From Aurantiochytrium sp. KH105 (taxonomy: Eukaryota; Sar; Bigyra; Thraustochytrida; Thraustochytriidae), in contig BGKB01000004.1 in the NCBI GenBank assembly GCA_003116975.1, forward strand, positions 496,001 through 560,000: DNA of 64,000 bases, in the 5' to 3' direction. The notes beneath the pieces are model-generated. The model was given only the letters and a program-made list of their open reading frames with translations. It made no database searches and was not told the DNA's origin. Every line of letters starts with the position of its first letter. Position 1 is the first letter of the stretch. Of the stretch, positions 20,190-30,015 are shown piece by piece. The translations under genes were made by a program, and so were the position numbers.

Positions 20190-21476
20190 TCAAAAACCAT
20201 AATTGCCAGCGTACAAGATGCCCGAAGTAGTGAGGCCGACGAAGCGAGAGGAAGAAGATTCCGAGTCCGATGCCCCGCTACAGATATCAATTCCCGCCCA
20301 GGTGTCCTCGCTACGAAAAGTACGGTGATTCTGATAGAGCAGAGATCCTGCTGGGACAGACTGCGGGGTCTGTGTTTTCGCAGACTGCGTCGTCACGGCT
20401 GATTTTTTGCTCATGTCTGCAAGACGGCAGCCAACAAGCTCATGATCACGACCCGCAATAAAGCATCGGTTATCGGCACCGACAAGGCGCAGTGCCACGG
20501 GCTCGTACTTGATGGGCGCACGCCACGTGGCCAGCGTTCTCCAAGAACGCAGATCTAATAGCACCACAGCGCGGGATTCTCCCGCAATAGCGAGTACATT
20601 GGGGTCTTGACCCACATCAAGGGCAAGCCACGGCTGCCGCTCTTGCGCCATGGAACCTGCGGTGGACTTGACTGGTTTGGAAGTGCGAACGTCCCACAGG
20701 CTTACTGTGCCCCACTCCAAGGTCAATAAGGTGTTTGAGTCAGCAAACGCGACACCTGTCGGGGTCTGCGCGTGCGAAATGCGACCGCGGCGCGCGCCCG
20801 TGAAAACGTCAACAATCTGGGTCTCTTGCGCGAAACTATGCGTGACAGCCACGAGCTCGGGGTCCTGCGCTTGATCAGCTGCAAGGCGAGGGAAGGCTAC
20901 GCCGCTCCACCCGGGCATTGCGTGCGGCATAATGGGGTCCCACTTGAGACAGCCGCCGATATCGACGCGCATTCGTTTGGCTGACGGTTCGGCCGCTTCG
21001 TCCCCTCCAGTGCGCCGCGACATGGGCTCGGGAACAAGGTCGGAAATATCATCAATTACATTGGGCAAACGAGCTAGCACCCCGCTGCCCAGGCCGTCTG
21101 CAGCAGCCACCACACGGCCACATTTGGCGACGCTCATCACCTCGCTTCGAAGCGAGGCCCCGACCTGAAGAGAGATGGTGTCGGCGAGAGTCTCTGGAAC
21201 GGCGAGCTTGGACGAGGCCTCGTGCGTTGACTTGTCATCCTCTTTCGCCTCTTGTTGCTCCTCCTTGCCCTCGGCGATCTCCTTGACTTCCCTCTTCGTC
21301 GGAAAGCTCGCGACGGCGGCCACGAGCGTCTCACGCACACCCGCGGCCACGAGCACCTTGCCGTCGCCTGCGGAGACCTCGTCCACCACGCATAGTCTCG
21401 AGGCGACATTCCCGCCCCCTGGGCCGCACCCGCCGGCCGCGTTCGCCGGCAGCAGCACGGAGCGAGACGCGTACAT
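20190..21476 (-). CDS. WD40/beta-propeller-like protein
   Basis: This predicts 428 residues from ATG 21476. Degenerate WD repeats are visible: VSLWDVRTSKPVKS, VVLLDLRSWRTLATWRAP and ELVAVTHSFAQETQIVDVF. These read as propeller blades ending in W-D or L-D pairs. The first 150 residues include a Glu/Lys-rich linker and a putative basic nuclear signal (SAKRMRV). I cannot match it to a named WD family. Propellers of this kind act as protein-binding scaffolds. It is transcribed away from SARAF, with which it shares an 826-base divergent spacer. Confidence 0.7.
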   Translation of the reverse strand: MYASRSVLLPANAAGGCGPGGGNVASRLCVVDEVSAGDGKVLVAAGVRETLVAAVASFPTKREVKEIAEGKEEQQEAKEDDKSTHEASSKLAVPETLADTISLQVGASLRSEVMSVAKCGRVVAAADGLGSGVLARLPNVIDDISDLVPEPMSRRTGGDEAAEPSAKRMRVDIGGCLKWDPIMPHAMPGWSGVAFPRLAADQAQDPELVAVTHSFAQETQIVDVFTGARRGRISHAQTPTGVAFADSNTLLTLEWGTVSLWDVRTSKPVKSTAGSMAQERQPWLALDVGQDPNVLAIAGESRAVVLLDLRSWRTLATWRAPIKYEPVALRLVGADNRCFIAGRDHELVGCRLADMSKKSAVTTQSAKTQTPQSVPAGSLLYQNHRTFRSEDTWAGIDICSGASDSESSSSRFVGLTTSGILYAGNYGF

Positions 21477-22302
21477 CGCGCCAGACCCTCACTCTCTCGC
21501 GCGCGCGACGACAATGGTTGTTTGTTTCTTGCTATCTCGCTCTTGCTTTTTCTCCCTCCAGTGGCTGTGCTTGTATTGTAAAAAAGGCTCTCCGAGGCTC
21601 TCTCTGTGTCAATCATCTTGTTCAAAGGACTTTTGACTTCGCTTCGCTCCGAATCGCCGCCCCAGCTAGAAACTGCACATCGACCGAGAAGGTGAAAGTC
21701 TTCAGAACCAAGTCGCATCGTAGGTCTTCAAGTCGTGTCGTAGCTGCAAGCGGCTTGCAGCGGCGCTTCCACGGTGCTTGTATCGCTGCCGTAATTTGAG
21801 CGAGCGCAAAGGCGCCACTCGGAAGCGAGCGACGCGAATGCGCTCGCTCCGAAGACAAGCCTCGTCTTGCTCCGAGTCGGACGCTCGTCTTCGTACGCTC
21901 CACTCCGCTGCTCTCCTTCTTCAAGGTCAAGTTGATCGTCTCGCTCTTCGGCTTCCAGTCGATCGCTCTGCCGCGAGAGAAGGGCCGGCTGCGGCTTGCG
22001 CTGCCAGTGCTGCGGCGAGTAGCTTGCGCTGCGGAGGTCCCGAAGAACGTCCGAGAGCTTCTTCCACCGTGGCGGCCCGCATCGATGCCAAGCAAGTAGG
22101 CGCAGAACCAGCGCGCTGCAGCTGCTAGCTGCTGCCGGGCCAAACCCCGAACGAAGACGAGCCCAGCGCCGGAAACGCTGAGACCCCGGGGCCACGCAGG
22201 ACACGAGACAAGGCGGGGCGTCGCAGGACAGAGCACCATCGTCACACGAAGCGCGGGTCGAGGTATCGCGCTGGCTTCGTTCGGCCCGTGGCCAGCCTCA
22301 AC
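21477..22302. promoter_or_regulatory. Divergent spacer between WD40-like gene and SARAF
   Basis: This spacer probably carries the promoters of both flanking genes. It has a small direct CGCTTCG/TCGCTTC bias and repeated CGAAG/CTTCG words. A 207-codon Arg/Ser-rich minus ORF covers 21622-22245, but it lacks any recognisable pattern and I leave it out. Confidence 0.4.
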
Positions 22303-23238
22303 ATGAGGAAAAGAGGCTGCAGACCGCGTCCGCAGAGGTCTGCGCCCACCTGGGCATTAGCGCTTCGCACGTTCGTGTTGAGTGCGCTTGCTGTGAACTA
22401 CGTGCATGCCCAACAGAAGATTGACCTCGAAAGAGTCTCCGCTCTTACGTTTCGCAGGGGCATGATGACAACCGGTCGACGATCAGCCCCAGTTCCCCAG
22501 CTGACCTGCGTCGGAGGCGATTGCTCCTTTGAACCAGATGTTGTGCAGTGTAGAAATGTGGGCACGGATTCCTATGGCGAGGTGCAGTGGGCGTGCACGG
22601 CTCAGCTTCCCAACGAGTTCGATCTCGGTACCACTGACGTGGTTTGCGAGGGCTTCAATTCGCGTGACGACCCATTTATCCTGGCCGGTTCATGCGGCCT
22701 CGAGTATACCATGCATCGCCGTGGAGCAACATTCTCCTCTTATGGTGCCCACCCATACCGATCTGCTCGTGATTCTGATTCTTTCTTGAGCAAAATTGTG
22801 CGATTTGTAATGATGGGCTCCGTCGCCATGCTCATGTACTACATCTTCATGGCTCCGACACAGCCGTCTTCACATGATCGACGCCGCGGTAATGGAGGCG
22901 GTGGGTATGATGGCTGGGGCGGCGGCGGTGGAGGCGGTGGTTGGGGCGGCTGGGGCAGCGGATTCGGTGGCTACGACAACAGTTGCGAGCCCCGCGGATC
23001 GCGCGGCACGTCAGGTCCAGGGTTTTGGTCAGGTCTTGGGCTTGGCGCTCTTGGTGCATCCATGGCGCGAGGCTTTGGTAGTAACCGTCGTGGTTATGGC
23101 ACCCACTCTTACAATAGATATGGCGGAGGCGGCGGCTATGGTGGCGGCAGCTCAAGCTGGGGAGGTGGCTCGAGCAGTGGTAGTGGTAGTGGCGGTGGCC
23201 ACTCCTCGAGCGGGTTCGGCGGCACCCGACGAAGGTAG
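22303..23238 (+). CDS. SARAF: SARAF (store-operated calcium entry regulator) homologue with Gly-rich tail
   Basis: This predicts 311 residues from ATG 22303; five codons upstream are open only from a GTG. The order is signal peptide (about 1-35, TFVLSALAVNYVHAQ); luminal SARAF domain (VSALTFRRGMMTTGRRS, PVPQLTCVGG, VVQCRNVGTDSYGEVQWACT, DVVCEGFNSRDDPFIL, GSCGLEYTM); a transmembrane helix at about 165-187 (IVRFVMMGSVAMLMYYIFMA); and a cytosolic tail of Gly/Trp/Ser repeats. In animals SARAF sits in the ER membrane and slows STIM/Orai calcium entry. The luminal domain match is strong. The Gly/Trp-rich tail is longer and lower in complexity than the animal one. Confidence 0.93.
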   Translation: MRKRGCRPRPQRSAPTWALALRTFVLSALAVNYVHAQQKIDLERVSALTFRRGMMTTGRRSAPVPQLTCVGGDCSFEPDVVQCRNVGTDSYGEVQWACTAQLPNEFDLGTTDVVCEGFNSRDDPFILAGSCGLEYTMHRRGATFSSYGAHPYRSARDSDSFLSKIVRFVMMGSVAMLMYYIFMAPTQPSSHDRRRGNGGGGYDGWGGGGGGGGWGGWGSGFGGYDNSCEPRGSRGTSGPGFWSGLGLGALGASMARGFGSNRRGYGTHSYNRYGGGGGYGGGSSSWGGGSSSGSGSGGGHSSSGFGGTRRR

Positions 23239-23678
23239 TCAAGGCTTAGTGCCGTGCACGTTCCTGCTCTTTTTTCAATTATTTCTTCCTGAACAATCAA
23301 GCCTTTCGCATCCTTCCTTGCCTTGTCTTGCCTCGACAGAGGGAAATGTCCCAATCGGCCTTCACAAATCACAAGCAGAGACTTCGAAGAATGATTTTGC
23401 TCAAAATAAGCTCAAGTCGTCGATTGGCATCAACATCCATGAGTTGGCCCATTGAAGAAAAGGAATTGCGTTGACTGCGAGTCATCTTCGGCACTGGCCA
23501 GCCAGCATCTCATTTGTTTCGAAAAAGAAACTTCAAGGAAACCAACACACTATGACGTATGCAGAAAGAGATGCTGCGTTAAAGGAATATCGAATGTTGT
23601 AACGAAAAGTCTATTATCCTGCTCGGAGGGCATTGTTGACACGCACAAAGCGCAGTACGAAGAGAGTAGGCTCTGCGT
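23239..23678. other. Convergent 3' region between SARAF and PAT1
   Basis: Two 3' ends face each other across 440 bases. The stretch is relatively AT-rich; I see no gene or strong repeat. Confidence 0.4.
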
Positions 23679-25730
23679 TCACTGTTCGTTCTGGGTCTGC
23701 TCGAGCGCAGCAACGGCCTTTTGCATGATTGCGTAAAAACTTTCCGAAGCAGTCTGCCAAGCTTGCTGCTGGGGAGAACCCTGCGCGTGGTTGCCCGAAA
23801 GAGCTTTGCCATGCTGCAGCATCGTACGTATCACCTCCTGACCGGCAGGAATGTGAACAAAGACGCTGAGCACAGGCGGGTGCTGCTCGAAAACTGTCCG
23901 CGTGAGCTCCAGGCACTTTGTGACAAAGGAGAGATCCTCGACATGGCGGAACTCGTCAGCAAAGGTGGCAGCGGCAAGCAAATCGATTCTGGCTTCCTCG
24001 TCCGTGACGGGATCTTCGTCTTGACCGTCTGGGTTGCGGCACACAAAGTAAGCGCAGTTCGTGCAAAAAGTGCGCAGAATAGAGCGGAGGTGCGGCTTGA
24101 GCAGGCACGGAATGGCGCGCAGGACGAGCTGGCGACCCTTTGGGGTCCAGATGAGGAGGAACAGCGCCTCCCAGCCGTCGACGAGCTCCACGTCCACCGA
24201 CGGATCGTAGGCGCCAGCTTCGTCCAGAGCCGAGGGGTACCCCAAGAGCTCACCGAGCGCGTTGCACAGGACGAGCTGTTTCTGTTGCAGCGTGCTAATG
24301 GCGTTCTTGACGTCACCGTAGTCGCTATCATGCTGATGGCGCAGCTGATCGCCGCGCACCGACTCCAGCTTGGCCTCCAGGAGCCGATGTACGTCCTCGA
24401 TCTCGAAGAGCTTGCGAGCGATGCGCTCCAGAATACCACGCATGACCCAAATTTGTCCCTGGAACGTGCCCTGGCCCCCGTTGCTCTTGCTCTCGGCCGT
24501 CTTATCATTCGAGTCCGCCTTTTCCTCGGCAGAACCATCTTGCTTTTGGCTGTTTTGCTGCTGTTGTTGCTGCATGGCAATGAGCTCGCGTGGGCGCTTC
24601 AAGTTGGTCTTGACCGAACGTCCGAGCACGCTGTTGGACTCGTGCCAGGTCTTCGTCTTGCGAACAAGGGAAGCCTTGCTGAATTGCGCCGTGTTCGTGT
24701 ATCCCGGAAGCTCCGACACGGGCAGAGGCCCACGGATGTGAAGCATGTTCATGGCGGACGCCGCCGAACCGCTGAGAAGGGCTTGCATCTCTGCCAAAAG
24801 GTCGCCCGGTCGAGACTTTTGCGCCGATCCCATTTGCGATTGCATGTATTCCTTTTGCCGCTTTTCCTCGAGCTTGATGGCGTAGTAGTTGTCGTCAAAT
24901 TCATCACCGCTAGAAAGAGCCATGCCCTGGTGCGAAACAATCCGAAAGAGCTCGGCGCCCGACATCCGTTTGGTGTTTCGGAGACGCATGCGCTCCGAGT
25001 ATCGAATCGGTTGGTACGGGAGGCCTTCGCTAGCAGGCCAATGCTCCGATGTGGAGTGACCGTCAGACGGACCAGAGGAGGAAGAAGACGAGCCCGGAGG
25101 CGGGGCGAACGGGTCATGGAATCCAACAGGAGGGGGCAGATGCGGTCGCGGAGGGAGCGGGTAGTACGCCCCGGGAGGCGGGCCTTGCGGGGGCATCATC
25201 ATCATGTTTGGTTGTCCGTAGACGCCCGGAGGCGGGCCAGGCGGGCCGCCTCCGCCCATGTTCATTCCTTGCGGGTGCATGCCAGGCGGGGGCGGGCCGG
25301 GAAAGGACCCGCCTTGAGGCGGTGGCATCTGGTGCTGATGAGGCGGAGGAGGAGGACCACCATACCCAGGAGGCGGTGCCTGAAAAGCTTGCGGAGCGGG
25401 GTGCGACTGTGACTGCGGCGCTTGAATCTGTTGGTGCTGGTGCTGATGCTGGTGCTGGTGTTGAGGCTGATCATCAGACAACGCAAACTCTAGCGCCGAC
25501 GCCAGCTGGTCGGCCTCAAAGTCGACCTGATCCATTTGGCCAAGGCGCTGCATGCGATCTTGCGCATTCTGCAAATCGTAGTCCGTCTGCTGCTGATGTT
25601 GCTGATGCTGCTGCTGTTGCGGCGGCGGCTGGTTCGCCGCACTCGCGTACGTTGCAGCAGGCGCCACGAGGTTGAGCTTGCGCATATCGTCAAGCACGTT
25701 GGCTGCATTGTAGCCGCCCTGATCACCCAT
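23679..25730 (-). CDS. PAT1: PAT1-like mRNA decay factor
   Basis: This predicts 683 residues from ATG 25730. Residues 1-50 are acidic/aliphatic, followed by Gln/His and Pro/Gly-rich stretches to about 230. A middle segment (IKLEEKRQKEYMQSQM) leads to the C-terminal helical domain (about 390-670: IWVMRGILERIARKLFEIEDVHRLL, WTPKGRQLVLRAIPCLLKP). The K-G-R-x-L-V-x-R-x-I/L-P motif is the core of the PAT1 superhelical domain. PAT1 proteins bind the LSM1-7 ring and DCP2/DHH1 in P-bodies, promoting decapping and repressing translation. Sequence outside these blocks is weakly conserved, so the call rests on the C-terminal domain and overall layout. Confidence 0.75.
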   Translation of the reverse strand: MGDQGGYNAANVLDDMRKLNLVAPAATYASAANQPPPQQQQHQQHQQQTDYDLQNAQDRMQRLGQMDQVDFEADQLASALEFALSDDQPQHQHQHQHQHQQIQAPQSQSHPAPQAFQAPPPGYGGPPPPPHQHQMPPPQGGSFPGPPPPGMHPQGMNMGGGGPPGPPPGVYGQPNMMMMPPQGPPPGAYYPLPPRPHLPPPVGFHDPFAPPPGSSSSSSGPSDGHSTSEHWPASEGLPYQPIRYSERMRLRNTKRMSGAELFRIVSHQGMALSSGDEFDDNYYAIKLEEKRQKEYMQSQMGSAQKSRPGDLLAEMQALLSGSAASAMNMLHIRGPLPVSELPGYTNTAQFSKASLVRKTKTWHESNSVLGRSVKTNLKRPRELIAMQQQQQQNSQKQDGSAEEKADSNDKTAESKSNGGQGTFQGQIWVMRGILERIARKLFEIEDVHRLLEAKLESVRGDQLRHQHDSDYGDVKNAISTLQQKQLVLCNALGELLGYPSALDEAGAYDPSVDVELVDGWEALFLLIWTPKGRQLVLRAIPCLLKPHLRSILRTFCTNCAYFVCRNPDGQDEDPVTDEEARIDLLAAATFADEFRHVEDLSFVTKCLELTRTVFEQHPPVLSVFVHIPAGQEVIRTMLQHGKALSGNHAQGSPQQQAWQTASESFYAIMQKAVAALEQTQNEQ

Positions 25731-26336
25731 GTTCCCGATGCTAAAGTCGCTGACCGTCTATCAAGCTGGTGCTGCCGCTACTACCGCTGCCGCCGCTGCC
25801 GGTACTGCTGCTGCCGCGGTGCCCCGCGTGCACGTGCTTCCGTCGGCTTCGCTGTCGCGGTTTTTTATCTTTTCCTTTTCCCTTCGATCTTTGCTTCGCG
25901 CTCGCCACAACCGCTCAAAGCAGAGCGCGCTCGCCGCCGCTGCGCTGAGCGCGGAGCGGAGGCGCGGGGCGGCGACGACTCAGCGAGCGCGGCGTGGGCG
26001 CGCGATGCGCTCGCGACGGGCTCGCGCAGATGCAGACAGGTCGCGACCGAGGGCGCGCGCAAGCGATGTTGTCAGTCTGCTAACTCATGTCAAGCAATCT
26101 TCATCCACCGGAGGCAAGTTTGGATCGATTAGAACGAATAGAACTTGGCCCTGGACCGCAGGAGACAAAAACACGCAGGCAAGCAGCGTGGCTGGCTGAT
26201 CGTGGGCGGCTGGCTGATGGGAGATCGAGGCTCGCATCGCACGCTACTTTGTATATTACGTCGACGAGCAGAAAAAGACAATGGTGCCAAAAGAAAGATA
26301 TCGAAAATCACAAGATACTATGGTTGGACAAGATGA
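25731..26336. other. Intergenic upstream of PAT1, downstream of the OGT-like gene
   Basis: This is the 5' flank of PAT1. GCTGCCGCTACTACC-like trinucleotide runs lie at about 25770-25820, and a GCGC-rich stretch lies to 26060. No gene is seen. Confidence 0.4.
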
Positions 26337-29291
26337 TCAGAGAGACGCAATGTCGCCGCCTTCGTAAGCGACCCAAACTTTGGCGAGGCTTTTCTCGAGT
26401 GTATTTGCAAAGTTCTGCACGTCAAAGAGCTGGGAGCCGAGGCGGTCCTGCTCGAGAGTCTTGCGGATCCTCCACAGAGCATCGGTTTGCTTTGCCATTT
26501 CCACGGCACGGTCTTCGTACTCCTGCATCGAAGAAGTGGTGAGGCGCGAATCAAGTCCCACAGCCTTGGCCATGCTCGAGACCACGCGCGAAGCCATGCG
26601 CGGCCCTGTGCAAGTGAGCAGAGGCACTCCGGCCCAAAGCACATCGAGCGCACTCGCGTGATGGTTGCAAAGTGGGGTGTCCAACACGAGATCGGCGAGA
26701 AAGAGACGCTGCAGATGCTCTCGTCGTGGTTCAAGTTTGGCAAAGACAAGGCGATCTTCACGAATACCGCGCGCTCGTACCTCGGCCTTGAGATTAGCCT
26801 CGGCAAGCTTTGGCGTCTCGAGTAACCAAAGCACACTGCGTGGGACGCGTTCCAGAATATTGCACCAAGTCGCAAATGTCTGTGGATCAATCTTGGACGT
26901 TCGCGTGAAACAGGCAAAGACAAAGTCAGACTCCTCGAGGCCATACGTGGACCTCGTGATCCCGGCAGAGGGCTCGAGAACCTCGCGAGCGCTGTCCTTG
27001 TGGTCCGCAACCATGAGACAACGCGGCAGCAAAAGTCGCCTGTCGATTGGCCAGAGATTGGTGATACTCTCGCCTTTGTCGTCGACGAGCTCACCGCTTG
27101 CCCTTGATCGCGGCGCGTCGCGCGCCTTGCCAATCTCTTCGTCTGTGATCACAAAATCGTAGAAACTTGCGCACAAAGGTACGAGATGGAAGACGGGCAT
27201 CGCAATCTGAATGGGAGCCGGACGCAGCGCAAAGACGTCGGTTCTGGCGCCGACCGCGTAGCCATCGAGATCGATGAGCACATGAATCCCGTCGGCATGA
27301 ATGGTTTTGGCGGCCTCTTGCGCGGACAAGCCATCAATCGGGCAAAAGTGTTCAGCTTCGCGCTCAATGCGGCGGCGTTCTCGGGACTGCTCGCTTGGCG
27401 ATGCCGCGTACACAAAGATTTCGAACTCGTTCTCATCGTGCGCGGAAAAGAGGCCCTGAAGAGCAAAACCAAGGGGTTCGTTACCCAAGTGGGCAGACAC
27501 GTAGCCGACGCGTAGACGTTCATCTGGCTTTCGAGCGCGAAACTTGAAGCGCGTTCCTCCTGACCGGGAGTCGAGAATCCGCTCGAGACGCGCCGCGTGT
27601 GCCCCACTAAGCCCAAAGAGCGTCTTTAGGTCGTCGCTGAGTTCCTCGTGCAGCGCAAAGGCTTGCGTCTGTGAAGGGTGCGCCGAAAGTGGGGGCGGAA
27701 CCTCGAGATCTGAGCTTGCCGAAGCCTGGGCCCGTGCGACCTCGTAAAAAGCAAGTGCGTCAGCTTTGCGCGTGCGCCAATCGCAAATAATGGCCAGCGT
27801 ATGGGCTAAAGCAACAGATGCATCAGGAAAACCAGGCTTTAGAACGAGCGCCTTTCGGAAGCACGAAATGGCATCATCACAGCGATCGGCGTCGCGGTAG
27901 GCGCAGCCAAGAAGGTGATACGCTGCTCCGAGCTTGGCGTCGAGGCGAATTGCAGTTGTGAAACACTTGATTGCCTCGGTGGTCCGGCCCATGGCACGAT
28001 AGGCGCAGCCTAGGTTGCAGTATCCTGCGGCAAAAGTAGGATCAACGGCAATGGCCTCCTGATAGTGAGCAAGAGCTTGGTCGATCTTGCCCTGCTCCTG
28101 CAGCGCACTGGCAAGGTTACTCTGCGCGGCGGCAAATTTTGGCATGAGCTTGCAGGCCGTCGCAAAGCATTGCGTGGCTTCCTTGAGCATGCCTCGCTTT
28201 TGTCGCAAAAGCACTCCAAGATTGTTGTATGCATGTGGGTGATCTGGCTTGGCACGAATGCAGCGGCGGTAATTATCGAGTGCGCCGTCGGCGTCGCCGG
28301 TAGCGGCAAGAGCGCTTCCAAGACTGTTGAGAGCGTCAGGCAAAGACGGCTCAAGGAGAAGGGCGTGTCGGAGTCGCTTGATAGCCTCGGCTACATCGCC
28401 GGTGTCAAAGTGCAGAATTCCGGCATTGGCGTGGGCAACGGCAAAGTCTGGCCGGAGGGCGATGGCGCGTTTGTACGCTGCCCTGGCGTCGTCAAGACGA
28501 CCCGCCGCGCGCAGAGCGTTTCCAAAATTATTTTCCGTGTCTGCGTCAGGGCGGAGACGAATTGATTCCTCGTAGTATCCGATTGCAGTGTCGAGCTCGC
28601 CATCCTCGTAAAAGATACCGGCCATGCCCGACCATGCCAGGGCACAGCCTGGTTCGGCTTTCACAGCCTCGAGAAAACACTTGCGAGCCTCGTCCATTTT
28701 TCCCTGAGCGCGGTGTAGTGTCCCAAGATTGCAGAGCGCGTCGACGAGGCCAGGTTGGAGGACCAAGGCCATCTGAAAGGTTTCCGTGGCTTGCTTGGTA
28801 CGGCCTAGTTGCAGGTACGCGCAGGCCAGGTTGTTGTAGGCGTCACTGAGTCGCGGTTTCAGTTTGATTGCCTTGAGGTAGAACTCTACTGCGGCTTGAA
28901 TATCGCCGAGTTCGCGAAGGCAGTTGCCCAGATTAGAGTAGGCCTCAGCGAAGCTAGAGTCGACTCTGATGGCTTGCTGGTTATAAAAGATGCCTTCGCT
29001 AAAGTTCCCGAGGCTATAGTGCGCAGCGCCCAAAAGAAGCAAATTTTCTCGGTCGCGTGCATCATGTGCATAGGCCTCTTCGCAGACGCGAACGCATTCG
29101 TGAAGCTTGCCACATTCGAAAAGGTCTCGCGACTTGGCGAGCGTCGCTGACTCGGAGGACTCCGAAGTCCCAGTGAGTCCAAATGTGCCGAGCGTGCCTT
29201 TTTCGGATGCCAATCGAAGCAAATTTTGTCCCACTGCCTCGTCGTTGTCCAGCAAATTGGCGTTTGCGCCAGGGATGATTGTGTCCGCCAT
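26337..29291 (-). CDS. OGT: TPR + GT41 O-GlcNAc-transferase-like protein
   Basis: This predicts 984 residues. About residues 50-510 are a superhelix of roughly 12-13 TPRs (for example YSNLGNCLRELGDIQAAVEF, YNNLACAYLQLGRTKQATET, with repeated LGNxxRAxGR). The GT41 catalytic part is about 590-980: RLRVGYVSAHLGNEPLGF, DGIHVLIDLDGYAVGARTD, FALRPAPIQIA, YDFVITDEEI, FTRTSKIDPQTFATWCNILE, DTPLCNHHASALDVLWAGVP. OGT adds GlcNAc to Ser/Thr of nuclear and cytosolic proteins; plant SPY uses fucose. The lysine of SKIDP (UDP-binding in OGT) is kept. The GYPGTSG stretch is replaced by MPVFHLVPLCAS, and the GNHPTSH motif reads GNEPLGF. Donor and activity are therefore uncertain. Confidence 0.88.
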   Translation of the reverse strand: MADTIIPGANANLLDNDEAVGQNLLRLASEKGTLGTFGLTGTSESSESATLAKSRDLFECGKLHECVRVCEEAYAHDARDRENLLLLGAAHYSLGNFSEGIFYNQQAIRVDSSFAEAYSNLGNCLRELGDIQAAVEFYLKAIKLKPRLSDAYNNLACAYLQLGRTKQATETFQMALVLQPGLVDALCNLGTLHRAQGKMDEARKCFLEAVKAEPGCALAWSGMAGIFYEDGELDTAIGYYEESIRLRPDADTENNFGNALRAAGRLDDARAAYKRAIALRPDFAVAHANAGILHFDTGDVAEAIKRLRHALLLEPSLPDALNSLGSALAATGDADGALDNYRRCIRAKPDHPHAYNNLGVLLRQKRGMLKEATQCFATACKLMPKFAAAQSNLASALQEQGKIDQALAHYQEAIAVDPTFAAGYCNLGCAYRAMGRTTEAIKCFTTAIRLDAKLGAAYHLLGCAYRDADRCDDAISCFRKALVLKPGFPDASVALAHTLAIICDWRTRKADALAFYEVARAQASASSDLEVPPPLSAHPSQTQAFALHEELSDDLKTLFGLSGAHAARLERILDSRSGGTRFKFRARKPDERLRVGYVSAHLGNEPLGFALQGLFSAHDENEFEIFVYAASPSEQSRERRRIEREAEHFCPIDGLSAQEAAKTIHADGIHVLIDLDGYAVGARTDVFALRPAPIQIAMPVFHLVPLCASFYDFVITDEEIGKARDAPRSRASGELVDDKGESITNLWPIDRRLLLPRCLMVADHKDSAREVLEPSAGITRSTYGLEESDFVFACFTRTSKIDPQTFATWCNILERVPRSVLWLLETPKLAEANLKAEVRARGIREDRLVFAKLEPRREHLQRLFLADLVLDTPLCNHHASALDVLWAGVPLLTCTGPRMASRVVSSMAKAVGLDSRLTTSSMQEYEDRAVEMAKQTDALWRIRKTLEQDRLGSQLFDVQNFANTLEKSLAKVWVAYEGGDIASL

Positions 29292-30015
29292 GATGATTCA
29301 CTAAATCCGGGGCAGCTTGATTTTAAGAGGCGGGAGCAGGCGACGTAGACGGACGAGCGTCAAGGAGTACGCTGTGCTCACGTGCAAACTGTGCCAACCG
29401 CGCAAAGGCCGTGGAGGCCGCGCAAGCAAGCGGGTTAGGTCCGCGTGCGTGCGTGCGTGCGCGCGTACGTGCGTGCGCGCGTGTTTGCGTGCGTGCACGC
29501 GTGCGCGCTCGCTCGAATGCTCGCCCCTTGCTTCGTTGGGTCTAAAGAATTGAATGTTTTCGTCCAGACAAGAGGCAAACTATCCGTTCATTCGCAAGCC
29601 GCCCGGCTTCATACTACTAACAACAAGGAAGGAGAAGTATTGGTTCTGCGTTGCGCACATGAATCGATGGGAACGCAGGGAATCCGCCTTTCAGACGCAA
29701 AGCGCATCCCGTCTCTTTCACCAACGTTTATACGTGGTGCATTTTGACGACAATTGGAAAAAAAAGGTGCTCACTGGCAAGCGATGAAAGCGGCTGTCCC
29801 AAACAGCAAACGACGGCAAACATCAGAAAAGAATAATTACGAAGGTTGGCGCGTGATAAAAATGAGAAAGTAACATAGGAGGAAGTGGTCCGCTTATTCA
29901 TCTGCGCCGCCAGAAGCAAGCGGGGCTGGCAGACCGTGGCGATCTGATCAACGAGGGTAACGCTCGAATCTGCGCAGGCAGAGGCATGTGTAAATATCGA
30001 AGTGAGAGACACTTT
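29292..30015. other. Intergenic between OGT-like and tetraspanin-like genes
   Basis: Both neighbours are on the minus strand, so this is the OGT-like gene's promoter side. Positions 29445-29512 are alternating GCGT/GCGC/ACGT dinucleotides (listed as a repeat). The remainder shows no gene. Confidence 0.4.
29445..29512 (+). repeat. Alternating purine-pyrimidine GCGT/ACGC repeat
   Basis: Degenerate GCGTGCGTGCGC units run for about 68 bases with near-perfect alternation of purines and pyrimidines. Such DNA is prone to Z-form. It lies about 155 bases upstream of the OGT-like start codon. Confidence 0.8.

Noticed and set aside
21622..22245. Minus-strand 207-codon ORF in the WD40/SARAF spacer
   Set aside because: It is Arg/Ser-rich without domain or conserved pattern and lies in a likely double promoter.
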